64,000 nt of DNA from Acinetobacter sp. ANC 4470. GTDB taxonomy: Bacteria; Pseudomonadota; Gammaproteobacteria; Pseudomonadales; Moraxellaceae. Positions 28,715-39,435 of this stretch are shown here, piece after piece. Numbering within the stretch: position 1 is the first letter of the stretch; the number at the start of each line of letters is the position of its first letter. The DNA lies in NCBI RefSeq assembly GCF_002135335.1, contig NZ_NEGC01000009.1, positions 61,049 to 125,048 on the forward strand. Reading direction: 5' to 3'. The notes beneath the pieces are model-generated. The model was not told the origin of the DNA. It was given only the letters and a program-made list of their open reading frames with translations, and did not search any database. The position numbers were made by a program, and so were the translations under genes.

Positions 28715-29021
28715 GAATCTACACTCCACTATAATGCGCGTATTGTATGTCTTTTCGAATCATAAAAACAGACAGAAAGCCGACTCTTTGCATAACGCAC
28801 CAAAATACATCCAATTTCTCACCAAATATCTTATGCGCACCATTTTAGTTCATTAATGTTTTTAATTCCTTTACTATGCTATGAGTTTCTGCAATAAAAG
28901 AATAAAAAAAGCACACTTTTATTGCGGCAAAATTTTTATTTAGATAAATACTTAAAGTTGGCGTGTATTTTGCTTTATTTCGACAACGTTTAACTCATTA
29001 AATGTCCCAGAATAGGGAGAA
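28715..29021. other. Divergent intergenic region between rimO and glnL
   Basis: About 300 AT-rich bases should hold the promoters of both rimO and glnL. I cannot fix a confident -35/-10 pair or a sigma-54 site. Confidence 0.5.
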
Positions 29022-30185
29022 ATGACAAGAAGTGCAGATGCCATTGCGCTATTTCAATACAGGATGCCTTCGCTAATGGATCAACCCATCGCTATCGACT
29101 ACCGCCTTTTAGTGGATAATTTAACTACAGCCATTTTGCTGGTTGATCGCCATCTTAATATTTTTTATTTAAATTCTTCTTGTGAATCATTATTTGACAT
29201 TAGTTTGCTGCGTGCTTCAGGTCAACCTGTCTTAAATTTACTGCATATGCCCAATGATGAATTCAATACCAAAGAAGCATTATTAAATACATTCATCACA
29301 GGACAACCGTATACCCGTCGTGAAGCAACCGTTAGTGTGAGCTTTAAAGATATTCATGTCGATTATACCGTCTCACAAATTAATGCTCAAAAGCCGTATC
29401 ACCCACTACTACTTATAGAACTCAATCCAATTGATCGGATGTTAAAAATATCTAAAGAAGAAAATTTAATTCAACAACATCAAGTTGCAAGACAACTGAT
29501 TCGTGGTGTGGCGCACGAAATTAAAAATCCTTTAGGCGGCATTCGTGGTGCAACACAACTACTTGCACGAAGTTTGAATGATCCACAATATGCAGAATTT
29601 ACCGATATTATTATTAGTGAAGTCGATCGCTTACGTAATCTAGCCGACACCATGCTCGGATCTCGCCAATTACCGAGTTATGAATTAGTTAATGTGCATG
29701 AACCATTAGAACGTGTTCGCTCTCTGATTACCAATCAAACTAAAAAGAAAATTAAAATTACCCGTGACTACGATTTGTCATTACCCGATGTGATGGCAGA
29801 TCGCGACCAACTGATTCAGGTCATGCTTAACATCAGCGTAAATGCAGTTCAAGCCATGATGGAAAATAAAGAATTCTTTGTCGATCATCAACCTGAACTT
29901 ATTTTGCGAACACGTATTCAACGCCTTGTCACGATTAATGGCGTATTAAAACGCTCTGCTATTCGCATAGATATTGAAGACAATGGTCCGGGTGTACCAG
30001 AAGAAATTTTAGAATCCGTGTTTTACCCACTGGTCACAGGACGTGCTAAAGGTACGGGACTAGGACTGAGCATTGCACAAAATATTATGCACCAACATAG
30101 TGGAATGATTGAATGTCAGTCAATTTCAGGAAAAACAGTATTTAGCTTATATTTACCTTGGGAGTCTAACCATGTCGCGAAATAA
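29022..30185 (+). CDS. glnL: Nitrogen-regulation sensor histidine kinase NtrB
   Basis: The 387-residue protein has an N-terminal PAS-like domain (about 25-130, LLVDRHLNIFYLNSSCESLF), the phosphorylated histidine H165 in AHEIKNPLGG and a GHKL ATPase end with DNGPGVP and GTGLGLSIAQ. It controls NtrC in answer to nitrogen status via PII. The ATG at 29022 has AGGGAG very close; an in-frame ATG at 29064 is a possible alternative. It overlaps glnG by 14 bases. glnA is not adjacent. Confidence 0.93.
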   Translation: MTRSADAIALFQYRMPSLMDQPIAIDYRLLVDNLTTAILLVDRHLNIFYLNSSCESLFDISLLRASGQPVLNLLHMPNDEFNTKEALLNTFITGQPYTRREATVSVSFKDIHVDYTVSQINAQKPYHPLLLIELNPIDRMLKISKEENLIQQHQVARQLIRGVAHEIKNPLGGIRGATQLLARSLNDPQYAEFTDIIISEVDRLRNLADTMLGSRQLPSYELVNVHEPLERVRSLITNQTKKKIKITRDYDLSLPDVMADRDQLIQVMLNISVNAVQAMMENKEFFVDHQPELILRTRIQRLVTINGVLKRSAIRIDIEDNGPGVPEEILESVFYPLVTGRAKGTGLGLSIAQNIMHQHSGMIECQSISGKTVFSLYLPWESNHVAK

Positions 30186-31656
30186 AATATGGGTCATTGA
30201 TGATGATCGCGCCATGCGCTGGGTGTTGGAAAAAACATTCAAAGAAGAAGGTTTTGATGTTACTAGTTTTGAAGAGGCTCAATCTGCTCTCGATCAACTG
30301 AGCATCGACTTACCTGATGTAATTTTAACCGATATTCGCATGCCAGGCATTGATGGTCTCACTTTCTTAGGTAAAGTGAAAGCCAGTCATCCCGATCTCC
30401 CTGTGATTATTATGACGGCGCATTCAGATTTAGAATCCGCTGTATCCAGTTATCAAACAGGTGCTTTCGAGTATTTACCCAAACCTTTTGATATTGATGA
30501 AGCCTTGGCATTGGTCAATCGTGCCATCTTACATATCACCAAATTACAACAACAAGAGTCTGCTAAAACTGCCCCTCCGATTCAATCTGCTGAAATCATT
30601 GGTGAATCCCCTGCCATGCAGGAAGTATTCCGAGCGATTGGTCGCTTATCGCAATCTCACATTACTGTACTCATTAATGGTGAATCTGGGACAGGTAAAG
30701 AGCTGGTTGCACATGCGCTTCATCGCCATTCCCCACGTAGCAGCAAACCATTTATTGCCTTAAATATGGCAGCCATTCCAAAAGACTTAATTGAAACTGA
30801 ACTTTTTGGTCATGAAAAAGGTGCATTTACTGGTGCAAACTCTCAACGCCAAGGTCGTTTTGAACAAGCCAACGGCGGTACGCTATTTTTAGATGAAATT
30901 GGCGATATGCCTTTTGAAACACAAACTCGTTTACTTCGCGTTTTGGCAGATGGTGAATTCTATCGTGTTGGTGGACATATTCCTGTCAAAGTTAATGTGC
31001 GTATTGTTGCTGCAACCCATCAAGATTTAGAAAAATCGGTTCATGATGGTCGCTTCCGTGAAGATTTATATCACCGTCTGAATGTGATCCGTATTCATAT
31101 TCCGAAACTTGCACATCGTAGTGAAGACATTCCCATGTTGGCGCAACACTTCTTGGCTCGTGCTGGTAAAGAGTTAGGTGTGAATCCTAAAATCCTACGT
31201 CCAGAAACCCAAGAATATATGAAACAATTGCCTTGGCAAGGCAATGTGCGTCAGCTTGAAAACACTTGCCGTTGGCTAACGGTGATGATTACTGGACGTG
31301 AGGTCTACCCTGAAGACCTCCCTTCTGAATTAAAGCAAATCCCAATCCAACGCTCTGGTGATGAAGCTCAACCCAATAGTACTTTTGATCGCGTTTCACT
31401 ACATCACTGGGATGAATTATTAGGTCAATGGGCAATACAAAAGCTTAAAAATGGTGAAATGAAGATTCTTGACATTGCAACACCAATGTTTGAACGTACT
31501 TTAATTACAGCAGCTTTACAACAAACACGTGGGCGCAAACGCCATGCTGCCGAACTTTTAGGCTGGGGTCGCAACACCTTAACCCGTAAGCTCAAAGAGT
31601 TAGGTATGGACACTGTCGATGATATTGATGTTGAAGAAGAAATTATAGAAAGTTAA
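30172..31656 (+). CDS. glnG: Nitrogen-regulation response regulator NtrC
   Basis: The ATG at 30172 gives 494 residues; the frame is open further up inside glnL. It has a receiver domain with phospho-acceptor D54 (ILTDIRMPG), a sigma-54-activating AAA+ domain with Walker A GESGTGKE (170-177) and the GAFTGA loop (217-222), and a Fis-type helix-turn-helix at the end ([17 protein letters not shown]). It activates sigma-54 promoters under nitrogen limitation. Confidence 0.96.
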   Translation: MSRNKIWVIDDDRAMRWVLEKTFKEEGFDVTSFEEAQSALDQLSIDLPDVILTDIRMPGIDGLTFLGKVKASHPDLPVIIMTAHSDLESAVSSYQTGAFEYLPKPFDIDEALALVNRAILHITKLQQQESAKTAPPIQSAEIIGESPAMQEVFRAIGRLSQSHITVLINGESGTGKELVAHALHRHSPRSSKPFIALNMAAIPKDLIETELFGHEKGAFTGANSQRQGRFEQANGGTLFLDEIGDMPFETQTRLLRVLADGEFYRVGGHIPVKVNVRIVAATHQDLEKSVHDGRFREDLYHRLNVIRIHIPKLAHRSEDIPMLAQHFLARAGKELGVNPKILRPETQEYMKQLPWQGNVRQLENTCRWLTVMITGREVYPEDLPSELKQIPIQRSGDEAQPNSTFDRVSLHHWDELLGQWAIQKLKNGEMKILDIATPMFERTLITAALQQTRGRKRHAAELLGWGRNTLTRKLKELGMDTVDDIDVEEEIIES

Positions 31657-31665
31657 TTTTTACTC

Positions 31666-31694
31666 AAAAAAAAAGCTCCTTCAGGAGCTTTTTT
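31666..31694. terminator. Bidirectional terminator after glnG
   Basis: AAAAGCTCCT/AGGAGCTTTT with A-run before and T-run after; serves glnG on the plus strand and the small gene ending at 31715 on the minus strand. Confidence 0.85.
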
Positions 31695-31714
31695 AAATCC
31701 AATGTCATGGCATT

Positions 31715-32041
31715 TTATGCAGTAAAACCCACATAGCGAAAATACCCTTCCATTCCCAAATCTGATTTAACAATCAAATAGTTTGGATAAGTTGATTGAG
31801 TAATTTCTGAGAACATATTCACTTGATCATCATGTTCATGCAGATCATCTACCGAACGTGGCATGGTCTGTTCGAACTCATCTGTCATATATTCAAAGCC
31901 AACATCCATGGCAATAAATAAAGTATGTTCACAGGGCTGCACATATTGCTCTTCAGCCCAATTAATAACGTCTTGTTGACAATGTGGGCAAGCAATATTG
32001 TCAGTCGCTTGAATAGAGAGTTGAATCAATTGATAGGTCAT
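31715..32041 (-). CDS. Small zinc-ribbon-like hypothetical protein
   Basis: Starting at ATG 32041 the product has 108 residues; a TTG at 32080 would add 13. It has a CPHC pair near residue 18 and another C and H (PCEH) near 36, a possible metal site, then an acidic middle (DDLHEHDDQVNMF) and an aromatic C-terminus. No family is recognised. Terminators on both sides suggest a single-gene unit. No clear ribosome site is seen for either start. Confidence 0.6.
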   Translation of the reverse strand: MTYQLIQLSIQATDNIACPHCQQDVINWAEEQYVQPCEHTLFIAMDVGFEYMTDEFEQTMPRSVDDLHEHDDQVNMFSEITQSTYPNYLIVKSDLGMEGYFRYVGFTA

Positions 32042-32133
32042 AAAAAATAAATCAGTTTTTCTATCATTATAGTTTAGCAAACAATTCAGCTTTCTCTATT
32101 TTTAAATAAAATTGAGCCTGTAAATGAAATTGC

Positions 32134-32164
32134 AAAAAAAGAGAATCTTTCGATTCTCTTTTTT
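32134..32164 (-). terminator. Rho-independent terminator after the MFS gene
   Basis: AAAGAGAATC/GATTCTCTTT with a 4-base loop and A-run on the plus strand at 32134-32140, 10 bases past the MFS stop. Confidence 0.85.
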
Positions 32165-32174
32165 CTCGCTTGAG

Positions 32175-33380
32175 TTACTTGTAAGTCGATTTATAACGTG
32201 ATAACGCAGTTACAGCAACCGCTGAAATGACCACAGCAGGTAAACTCGCGATTAAAATACCCGTCGTTCCCAATCCTAATGCCAAAATTTTCCCAGTTAA
32301 CAAAGGTCCTGTCATTGCACCTAAACGCCCCAAAGAAATCGCACTTCCTACTCCTGTTACTTTCCCCATTCCTGAATAGAAGATTGGTGAAATACCATAA
32401 AGAATGGACTGACCACCTGTAGAAAAGATACCGCCCATCACGCCTGCTAAAATCAATACAGGAATAGACGTTGTCGTGAACAGCAAAACTAACGCAACAA
32501 ATAAACCACCATAGATAATTGTAGCCATTTGCCAAAGTTTTAAGCGATCCAACAAATAACCCAAAGCCAACGTACCAATAACAGCACCGACTTGAAATAC
32601 CAGCATGACCATAAAGGCTTGTGATTTTTCCAAACCTTGTTCCATCAATAAGTTAGGCAACCAACTAATCAAAATATAATTAATCATCAAGGTAAAGAAG
32701 AAACCCACCCAAAGTGGCAAGGTATTCTTATATTTTTGTTTTTTAAATAATACTTGTGCCATATTTGGCACAGTTTCTATAGCTGCTTTCTCGATAACAA
32801 CCACTTTTGGCTTATCCTTAAGGATCATCGCCATCAATGGAATTAATACTAACGGCGTTAAACCGCCAATCAAAAATAAAGTTTGCCATTTAACTTCAGG
32901 TAACAATATTGCAAGGCTCGCAACAAAGATTGCACCAACAGGTAACCCGCAATACATCAAGCTATTTAATTTACCCCGATTAGCTTCAGTTGCTTCATCA
33001 CCCACCACTGAAATCATGGTTGGCATTGCAGCCCCAAGCCCTAAACCTGTAAAAAAGCGGGCAGCATATAAAGTTTCTGCACTTGGTGCTAATGCTGTCA
33101 AAGACATAAAGACGCCAAAAATGGCGATAGAAAGCATCAAGACTTTCTTCTGTCCTAAATAATCGGCAATACGCCCACCAAAGAATGCTCCAAAAAGCAT
33201 TCCGAATACACCTAAACTAAAAACATATCCCATTTGAACTTGATCCAAACCGAATGTCGCTGCAATTCCTTTAGCTGCAATACCCGGTGCTTGAAGATCA
33301 AAACCTTCAAAAAATGCGACCCAAAAACACAAAAATATCGTTAAAAATTTTTGTAGTTTCCCTGTGTGTGTTTGTGCCAT
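32175..33380 (-). CDS. MFS transporter, aromatic acid:H+ symporter type
   Basis: The 401-residue protein has twelve membrane segments. It shows the acidic TM1 motif EGFDLQAPGIA and the loop 2-3 signature GGRIADYLGQKKV, repeated in the second half as GYLLDRLKLWQ. These match the aromatic-acid/H+ symporter group (PcaK, BenK, MhpT), common in Acinetobacter. No catabolic genes are nearby, so the substrate is open. GGAGA precedes the ATG. Confidence 0.82.
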   Translation of the reverse strand: MAQTHTGKLQKFLTIFLCFWVAFFEGFDLQAPGIAAKGIAATFGLDQVQMGYVFSLGVFGMLFGAFFGGRIADYLGQKKVLMLSIAIFGVFMSLTALAPSAETLYAARFFTGLGLGAAMPTMISVVGDEATEANRGKLNSLMYCGLPVGAIFVASLAILLPEVKWQTLFLIGGLTPLVLIPLMAMILKDKPKVVVIEKAAIETVPNMAQVLFKKQKYKNTLPLWVGFFFTLMINYILISWLPNLLMEQGLEKSQAFMVMLVFQVGAVIGTLALGYLLDRLKLWQMATIIYGGLFVALVLLFTTTSIPVLILAGVMGGIFSTGGQSILYGISPIFYSGMGKVTGVGSAISLGRLGAMTGPLLTGKILALGLGTTGILIASLPAVVISAVAVTALSRYKSTYK

Positions 33381-33397
33381 GATCGATCTCCATCAAT

Positions 33398-33425
33398 AAT
33401 ATACAAATCGTTTTTATAATCACAA
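33398..33425 (-). promoter_or_regulatory. Putative promoter of the MFS gene
   Basis: On the minus strand TTGTGA (33425-33420), a 16-base spacer and TATATT (33403-33398) give a plausible sigma-70 promoter about 20 bases before the start codon, so the leader would be very short. Confidence 0.4.
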
Positions 33426-33653
33426 TTCGTCTTACTATTCTCTGTTCAATCGCCCCGTATAAATACCACTACAATAGTCGGATTTAACCCCCTATAAACA
33501 ATAAAAACCAACTCAATTAGACTTAAAAGATGAGGTAAATATACTTTTACCATCTTAATATTTTTTATTTACATATATATTCAAATACTTATGTTTGTAA
33601 TAGCTATTTATAATCAAACCATAGTCAAAATTGATTCATTAAAATTAAGCCAT
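33426..33653. other. AT-rich gap between MFS gene and mnmG
   Basis: This stretch lies between the MFS promoter and the mnmG terminator. No gene, repeat or RNA can be supported in it. Confidence 0.5.
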
Positions 33654-33684
33654 AAAAAAACCCGCATGATGATGCGGGTCTTTT
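33654..33684 (-). terminator. Rho-independent terminator after mnmG
   Basis: ACCCGCAT/ATGCGGGT with a 4-base loop and seven A on the plus strand at 33654-33660, directly after the mnmG stop. Confidence 0.88.
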
Positions 33685-33696
33685 ACAATCTAAAGA

Positions 33697-35577
33697 TTAA
33701 GCCGACTTTTTAGCTTGCAGATTCTTACGAATCATAATCATCACCAACTGTACCGCAGCAGGTGTAACACCTGGAATACGGCTTGCTTGTGCTAAAGTTT
33801 CAGGTCGTACATCTTTCAATTTTAATGTGATTTCACGCGATAAACCAGACACGATGTCATAATCGAAATCGGCAGGAATTTTTGTGTCTTCCAGACGTTT
33901 CATCTGCGCAACATCTTCATGTTGACGGTTAATATAGCCCGCATATTTCACGGCAATTTCAATTTGCTCGCCTACAAATGGACTAACTTCAGAACCTGTC
34001 AGTTCTGCAATTTGAGCAAAATTAATATTTGGACGCTTCAACAAATCAATTGCAGAACACTCTTTAGAAAGATCCGCACCTGTCATCTCAACGAATTTTT
34101 TACCCATTGGATTATTTGGCGCAGCCCAAAGATGCTGCAAACGACTGGTTTCTTTTTCGACTGCTTCCATTTTTTCACAATAAGCTGCCCAACGCGTATC
34201 ATCAACCAAGCCCATTTCACGACCAATAGCCGTTAAACGTTGATCTGCATTGTCTTCACGTAACATCAAACGGTATTCCGCACGTGAGGTAAACATACGG
34301 TACGGTTCTTTAGTACCCAATGTAATCAAGTCATCAACCAATACACCCATGTACGCTTCATCACGTTTTGGTGTCCATTGTTCTTGATCCCACGCACGAC
34401 GTGCCGCATTCAAGCCTGCAAGCAAACCTTGTGCGCCTGCTTCTTCATAACCCGTCGTACCGTTAATTTGACCAGCAAAATACAGGTTATTAATGGCTTT
34501 GGTTTCTAAAGAGAATTTCAATGCTTGTGGATTGAAATAATCATACTCAATCGCATAACCCGGACGAAGAATATGTGCATTCTCCATACCACGAATTGAA
34601 CGCACCAATTCAAACTGAACATCAAATGGTAGCGACGTCGAAATACCATTTGGATAAAGCTCATGTGTTTCTAAACCTTCTGGTTCAAGGAACACTTGAT
34701 GCGAATTTTTATCGGCAAATTTATGAATTTTATCTTCAATTGATGGGCAATAACGTGGCCCCACACCTTCAATCACACCTGTGTACATTGGTGAACGGTC
34801 TAAACCACCACGAATGATTTCATGCGTCCGTTCATTGGTATGGGTGATATAGCAATTTACTTGTTCAGGATGCATCGAAGCATCGCCCATAAATGACATC
34901 GTTGGCGATGGGAAATCACCTGGCTGTGCTGTCATTACCGAGAAATCAACTGAACGTGCATCAATACGTGGTGGTGTACCTGTTTTTAAACGGCCAACTG
35001 GTAAATTTAACTCACGTAAACGTGCCGCCAATGAAATAGATGGAGGATCACCCGCACGACCACCGCTCGATTTTTCGAGTCCTACGTGAATCACACCGCC
35101 CAAGAATGTACCTGTAGTCAACACAACAGTTTTCGCATCGAAGCGAATACCCATTTGTGTCACAACGCCTTTAACGGTATCGCCGTCTACAATTAAGTCA
35201 TCAGCCGACTGTTGAAAAATATCTAAGTTGGCTTGATTTTCTAATGTTTCACGAATAGCGGCTTTAAAACGCACACGGTCAGCTTGCGCACGTGTTGCAC
35301 GAACCGCAGCGCCTTTACGCGAATTTAAAATACGGAATTGAATACCACTTTTGTCGGCAGCCAATGCCATTGCACCGCCTAGCGCATCAATTTCACGCAC
35401 TAAGTGTGATTTACCAATACCACCGATGGCAGGGTTACAGCTCATCTGCCCTAAAGTCTCAATGTTGTGAGTTAAGAGTAAAGTCTGTCGACCCATACGC
35501 GCCGCAGCAAGTGCTGCTTCCGTACCTGCGTGACCGCCACCGATAACAATGACATCGTAAACTTTAGGATAATGCAT
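33697..35577 (-). CDS. mnmG: tRNA uridine 5-carboxymethylaminomethyl modification enzyme MnmG
   Basis: The 626-residue flavoprotein works with MnmE to modify U34 of several tRNAs. It has the FAD-binding [17 protein letters not shown] near residue 14, the GidA signatures [11 protein letters not shown] and [16 protein letters not shown], and the C-terminal helical domain that binds MnmE and tRNA. It is alone here, away from mnmE and rsmG. Confidence 0.97.
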   Translation of the reverse strand: MHYPKVYDVIVIGGGHAGTEAALAAARMGRQTLLLTHNIETLGQMSCNPAIGGIGKSHLVREIDALGGAMALAADKSGIQFRILNSRKGAAVRATRAQADRVRFKAAIRETLENQANLDIFQQSADDLIVDGDTVKGVVTQMGIRFDAKTVVLTTGTFLGGVIHVGLEKSSGGRAGDPPSISLAARLRELNLPVGRLKTGTPPRIDARSVDFSVMTAQPGDFPSPTMSFMGDASMHPEQVNCYITHTNERTHEIIRGGLDRSPMYTGVIEGVGPRYCPSIEDKIHKFADKNSHQVFLEPEGLETHELYPNGISTSLPFDVQFELVRSIRGMENAHILRPGYAIEYDYFNPQALKFSLETKAINNLYFAGQINGTTGYEEAGAQGLLAGLNAARRAWDQEQWTPKRDEAYMGVLVDDLITLGTKEPYRMFTSRAEYRLMLREDNADQRLTAIGREMGLVDDTRWAAYCEKMEAVEKETSRLQHLWAAPNNPMGKKFVEMTGADLSKECSAIDLLKRPNINFAQIAELTGSEVSPFVGEQIEIAVKYAGYINRQHEDVAQMKRLEDTKIPADFDYDIVSGLSREITLKLKDVRPETLAQASRIPGVTPAAVQLVMIMIRKNLQAKKSA

Positions 35578-35828
35578 AATGGTTTGAGAGATAAAAAAGA
35601 ATGACGGAGTATTATATCAAAACTAAGCAAGATAAGTTGACAAATTCAGTCAATTTTAAGGATCAGATCCGTATTCACCATGCATCAAAAGCTGAAATGC
35701 AACCCTCCTTTGCAGAGTTACCATATAAATAAAACATTTAGTCTGCAAAACTTACTTGAATAGCATTGTTTTATTTTGGGTGTTTTATAACCTGTAAGTT
35801 AGCTACACTACAAACAAAGGTATAAGTG

Positions 35829-36179
35829 ATGAATAAGAATATTTTCTTCTCCGCAATACTCTGTAGTCTTTGTCTCACACCATTGACCACCCAGGCTAAT
35901 GATAAAGTTGAAACAATTTATAATGCTCAAAAGTATCAACAGGTTTGTAAAGGTAAAATGCAAGGTGCTCAAGTCAGCTTTGCTTACCGAGGCATTATCT
36001 GGAATGGTACTTGCGAACCTCAATTTTTCCCCTCTTCAAAAAAAGTCATGCTAAAAGGTGACGAAGCTGAGTTAAATTCTATTTGCCAAGGTAATACAAA
36101 TGCAACATCAATGAATATTGAAGGACATGAAGTCAAAGGTAAATGCGCTTTAGGATTTACTGCACTACGGCCTAAATAA
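35829..36179 (+). CDS. Small exported hypothetical protein
   Basis: The ATG at 35829 has AAAGG eight bases upstream, giving 116 residues. A signal peptide ends at about TTQA. The mature part of about 95 residues has four cysteines (QVCKGK, GTCEP, SICQGN, GKCAL), consistent with two disulfides in the periplasm. No family is recognised. It has its own terminator and is probably transcribed alone. Confidence 0.7.
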   Translation: MNKNIFFSAILCSLCLTPLTTQANDKVETIYNAQKYQQVCKGKMQGAQVSFAYRGIIWNGTCEPQFFPSSKKVMLKGDEAELNSICQGNTNATSMNIEGHEVKGKCALGFTALRPK

Positions 36180-36212
36180 TCAGATTATTATGATTTCGTT
36201 AACCAAGTCAAA

Positions 36213-36250
36213 AAAGTGGGCAAAAAATTTATTTCTTTGCCCACTTTCTT
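36213..36250 (+). terminator. Rho-independent terminator after the small exported protein gene
   Basis: A perfect 12-base stem AAAGTGGGCAAA/TTTGCCCACTTT with a T-rich tail. Confidence 0.85.
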
Positions 36251-36319
36251 TATTGCTTATTAAAAGAACTTGTTTAAACTCAAGAACATTAAAGAATAAA
36301 AATATAAAAAGGATGTTTC

Positions 36320-37210
36320 ATGGATTCAGGGCTATTCACATTTTTTTTACCAATAGCACTTGCCATCATGATGACTGGATTAGGGCTGGAACTTACGCCG
36401 AAAGATTTTCTTCGTATCCAATATTATCCAAAGGCTATTTTTTTAGCTTTATTCGCCCAACTGGTGATTTTAGTTTTTATTGCTTTTTTAATTTGTATCT
36501 TTTTACAACTACCACCACTTTTAGCCGTGGGCTTAATGCTACTAGCCGCCTCACCCGGCGGGCCTACTGCAAATTTAATTAGCTACATTTATAAAGGGGA
36601 TGTTGCATTAAATATTACCCTCACCGCCATCAACTCGATTATCTGCACGTTTACTCTACCTTTTATTGTCAATTTATCGATTCACTATTTTTTAGGTGAT
36701 CATCAAAAAATTGGTATGCCGATTACAAAAATTATTCAGGTTTTTTTAATCATCTTTATCCCCGTGTGCTTAGGAATGCTCATTCGCTCAGTTATACCTA
36801 CTATTGCACTACAACTTAAAAAACCGATGCGACTACTTTCTGTTTGTTTTTTAATCTTTATTTTCTGCCTTGCATTATATAAAGAACAATATAACCTCAT
36901 TAAATATTTTGCAGATATTGGTATTGCAACAGCTCTTTTTTGTTTTATCAGCTTATTGGTGGGTTATTTATTACCCTTACTCGCTGGAATTCCTGACCAA
37001 CAGGCACGTGCATGTACCTTTGAGATAGGCATTCACAACACCACTGTTGCATTAACCATTGCACTTTCAGTTTTATCAAATAGCACCATCGCCATTCCTG
37101 CAGGTATTTATTCTATTTTCATGTACGCTTTTGCATTTTTGTTTGGCTATATTTTAACAAGAAGCCCACTTACAGCGAAGCAAAAAAAATCTGAGGCAAT
37201 CAATGAATAA
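36320..37210 (+). CDS. Bile acid:sodium symporter family transporter, copy 1
   Basis: The 296-residue membrane protein has nine to ten membrane segments. Family features include LMLLAASPGGPTANLISY near residue 75 and the C-terminal ARACTFEIGIHNTTVALTIA. Proteins of this family carry organic anions with sodium; the substrate is unknown and bile acids are unlikely. AAGGA precedes the ATG. It is followed by a close paralogue of exactly the same length. Confidence 0.85.
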   Translation: MDSGLFTFFLPIALAIMMTGLGLELTPKDFLRIQYYPKAIFLALFAQLVILVFIAFLICIFLQLPPLLAVGLMLLAASPGGPTANLISYIYKGDVALNITLTAINSIICTFTLPFIVNLSIHYFLGDHQKIGMPITKIIQVFLIIFIPVCLGMLIRSVIPTIALQLKKPMRLLSVCFLIFIFCLALYKEQYNLIKYFADIGIATALFCFISLLVGYLLPLLAGIPDQQARACTFEIGIHNTTVALTIALSVLSNSTIAIPAGIYSIFMYAFAFLFGYILTRSPLTAKQKKSEAINE

Positions 37211-37483
37211 ACTGTGAGATCACCCATTGATACTACATAAGCACTTAACTCATATACCCTTTAATACACCTAATCATGATCAAAACAAAGCATTTTGGTA
37301 CAGCTATAAAATAGAAAAATCATTTAGTAGATTGGCTTACTGCAACCGAAGCTAATTCGCAACCTATGCAAGCTATTCCATATTTTTCATTTATCAGCTA
37401 TACAATTGTTATTCAATTTATAAAAATGAGTAAAAAAATTTAATCTAAATCAAATAAAACCAATTCAGGATAGGAGATGTTGA
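37211..37483. other. Gap between the two symporter paralogues
   Basis: The 273 AT-rich bases show no terminator or gene. The second copy has its own ribosome site (AGGAGATG) at the end of this gap. A promoter for copy 2 could lie here but is not identified. Confidence 0.5.
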
Positions 37484-38374
37484 ATGGATTCAGGAATTAT
37501 CACCATTTTATTACCCTTAGCACTTGCCATTATCATGATTGGTTTAGGACTAGAGCTAACACCGAAAGATTTTACCCGCGTAACAAAACAACCTAAGGCT
37601 GTTTTAATTGCTTTATTTTGTCAATTGGTGGTTTTAGTCAGCATTGCTTTTATCATCTGTAAAGTTTTGGCTCTTCCACCTCTGCTTGCTGTTGGTTTAA
37701 TGCTCCTTGCGGCATCACCAGGGGGAAGTACAGCCAACTTATTTAGTTATCTATTTAAAGGTGATATTGCACTCAATATTACTTTAACCGCGATCAATTC
37801 AGTCATTGCTGCTTTTACCCTACCTTTAATTGTTAATTTTGCTATTCAACATTTCATGAGTGACGGACAAGAAATCAGCCTACAGTTCAGTAAAATTTTG
37901 CAAGTGTTTGCAATCATTATCATTCCTGTTGGTATTGGTATGCTTATTCGACACCATGCACCGCACTTTACCGAAAAACTCAACAAACCCCTGCGTATTT
38001 TTGCAGTGAGCTTTCTGATCTTAATTATTATTGGCGCCATCACCAAAGAACGTCATCAAATTTTAGAATATTTAGCGCAAGTAGGTTTAGCAACTGTTTT
38101 ATTCTGCTTATGTAGCTTATTGATTGGTTATTTTGTGCCACGATTATTGGGTATCAATAGTGCACAAGCGCGTGCATGTGCATTTGAAATTGGCATTCAT
38201 AATAGTACGCTTGCGATGACCATTGCACTCACAGTTATGGCTAGCTCCACAGTTGCAATGCCAGCTGCGGTATATTCTATTTTCATGTATGTCTTTGCAG
38301 CAGTATTTGGCATGTTGTTAAATAAATTCGCACCACAACCAAAAGTACAAGCGCTTCAAGAACCTGCGACTTAA
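37484..38374 (+). CDS. Bile acid:sodium symporter family transporter, copy 2
   Basis: The 296-residue paralogue of the preceding gene begins with the same MDSG and TPKDF..LA framework and carries LMLLAASPGGSTANLFSY and ARACAFEIGIHNSTLAMTIA. Identity is high over the whole length by eye. The sodium/substrate motif residue after SPGG is S here and P in copy 1. AGGAG precedes the ATG, a stronger site than in copy 1. Confidence 0.86.
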   Translation: MDSGIITILLPLALAIIMIGLGLELTPKDFTRVTKQPKAVLIALFCQLVVLVSIAFIICKVLALPPLLAVGLMLLAASPGGSTANLFSYLFKGDIALNITLTAINSVIAAFTLPLIVNFAIQHFMSDGQEISLQFSKILQVFAIIIIPVGIGMLIRHHAPHFTEKLNKPLRIFAVSFLILIIIGAITKERHQILEYLAQVGLATVLFCLCSLLIGYFVPRLLGINSAQARACAFEIGIHNSTLAMTIALTVMASSTVAMPAAVYSIFMYVFAAVFGMLLNKFAPQPKVQALQEPAT

Positions 38375-38405
38375 AACAAACAGTCTCGGGCCTAAACTTC
38401 ATATC

Positions 38406-38430
38406 AGGATGCCACAGTGCATCCTTTTCT
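38406..38430 (+). terminator. Rho-independent terminator after symporter copy 2
   Basis: AGGATGC/GCATCCT with a 6-base loop and TTTT tail. Confidence 0.7.
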
Positions 38431-38514
38431 TGCTCTACTGCATGAATAGGTAGCTGTTATTGTGTCAGTTCGATACAATGCTTTCTTTAGAAAAGACAAT
38501 TTTAGGTTATCTCT

Positions 38515-39432
38515 GTGAAGTGGTTACAAATTCATATTACTGTTGAACAAGCGCAAGTCGATTTTACTGAAACATTATTAAGTTTACTTGGTGCTGTCAG
38601 TGTAACTTTAGATGATGCTGAAAATCAGGACTTACTTGAACCACTTCCAGGCGAAACCCCGCTTTGGAATAACGTCATTGTGACCGGTATTTATGCCCAA
38701 GAAGATGACGAAGAAATTGATGTAAATGCTTTACTCACATTTATTACTGCACAAATGCCTGAAGCACCAGTACGCCATGAATTCATGGAAGACCAAGAAT
38801 GGGAGCGTACTTGGATGGATGCCTATGAACCTATTCAGATTGCTGAAAAATATTGGATTGTTCCTGAGTGGATGGAAGCACCTGAAGCAGATGCAGTAAA
38901 TATTAAGCTTGATCCAGGTCTAGCATTTGGTACAGGTAACCATGCCAGCACCTTCCTATGCCTACAATGGTTAGGTAAAACTGATGTTAAAGATAAAATT
39001 GTGATCGATTATGGTTGTGGCTCTGGCATTTTAGGTGTTGCTGCACTATTACTTGGTGCTAAAAAAGTCTATGCAACCGATATTGACCCTCAAGCTGTTC
39101 TTGCAACTAAACAAAATGCTGAACTTAACGGTGTACTCGAAAAGCTCTATGTTGGATTACCAGAAGAATTCAATGCAGAATTAAAAGATCAAAAGGCAGA
39201 TGTATTTGTCGCAAATATTCTTGCAGGTCCTTTAATGGCTCTTGCGCCTGAATTCGCAACTTTAATTAAATCTGAGGGAGAGTTCGCACTTGCAGGCATA
39301 TTAGAAGAGCAAGTAGCTGATGTTTCTAGTGTTTATTTGAATTTTTTTGATATACTGGAAGTTGAAAAACGTGAACAACATTGGTGCCGTATTTCGGGGA
39401 AACGCCAAAATAACCATTCAAACTTTGAATAG
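38515..39432 (+). CDS. prmA: Ribosomal protein L11 methyltransferase
   Basis: The 305-residue protein trimethylates several amino groups of L11. It uses a GTG start (codon for [11 protein letters not shown]) with AGG upstream. The N-terminal L11-binding domain is followed by the Rossmann methyltransferase fold: [17 protein letters not shown]-binding [16 protein letters not shown] and motif [11 protein letters not shown]. It is 3 bases before the DUF3426 gene. Confidence 0.96.
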   Translation: MKWLQIHITVEQAQVDFTETLLSLLGAVSVTLDDAENQDLLEPLPGETPLWNNVIVTGIYAQEDDEEIDVNALLTFITAQMPEAPVRHEFMEDQEWERTWMDAYEPIQIAEKYWIVPEWMEAPEADAVNIKLDPGLAFGTGNHASTFLCLQWLGKTDVKDKIVIDYGCGSGILGVAALLLGAKKVYATDIDPQAVLATKQNAELNGVLEKLYVGLPEEFNAELKDQKADVFVANILAGPLMALAPEFATLIKSEGEFALAGILEEQVADVSSVYLNFFDILEVEKREQHWCRISGKRQNNHSNFE

Positions 39433-39435
39433 ACT

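Noticed and set aside
36190..36582. Plus-strand frame of 130 codons
   Set aside because: It overlaps a terminator and the first part of symporter copy 1 in another frame, and its composition is not protein-like.
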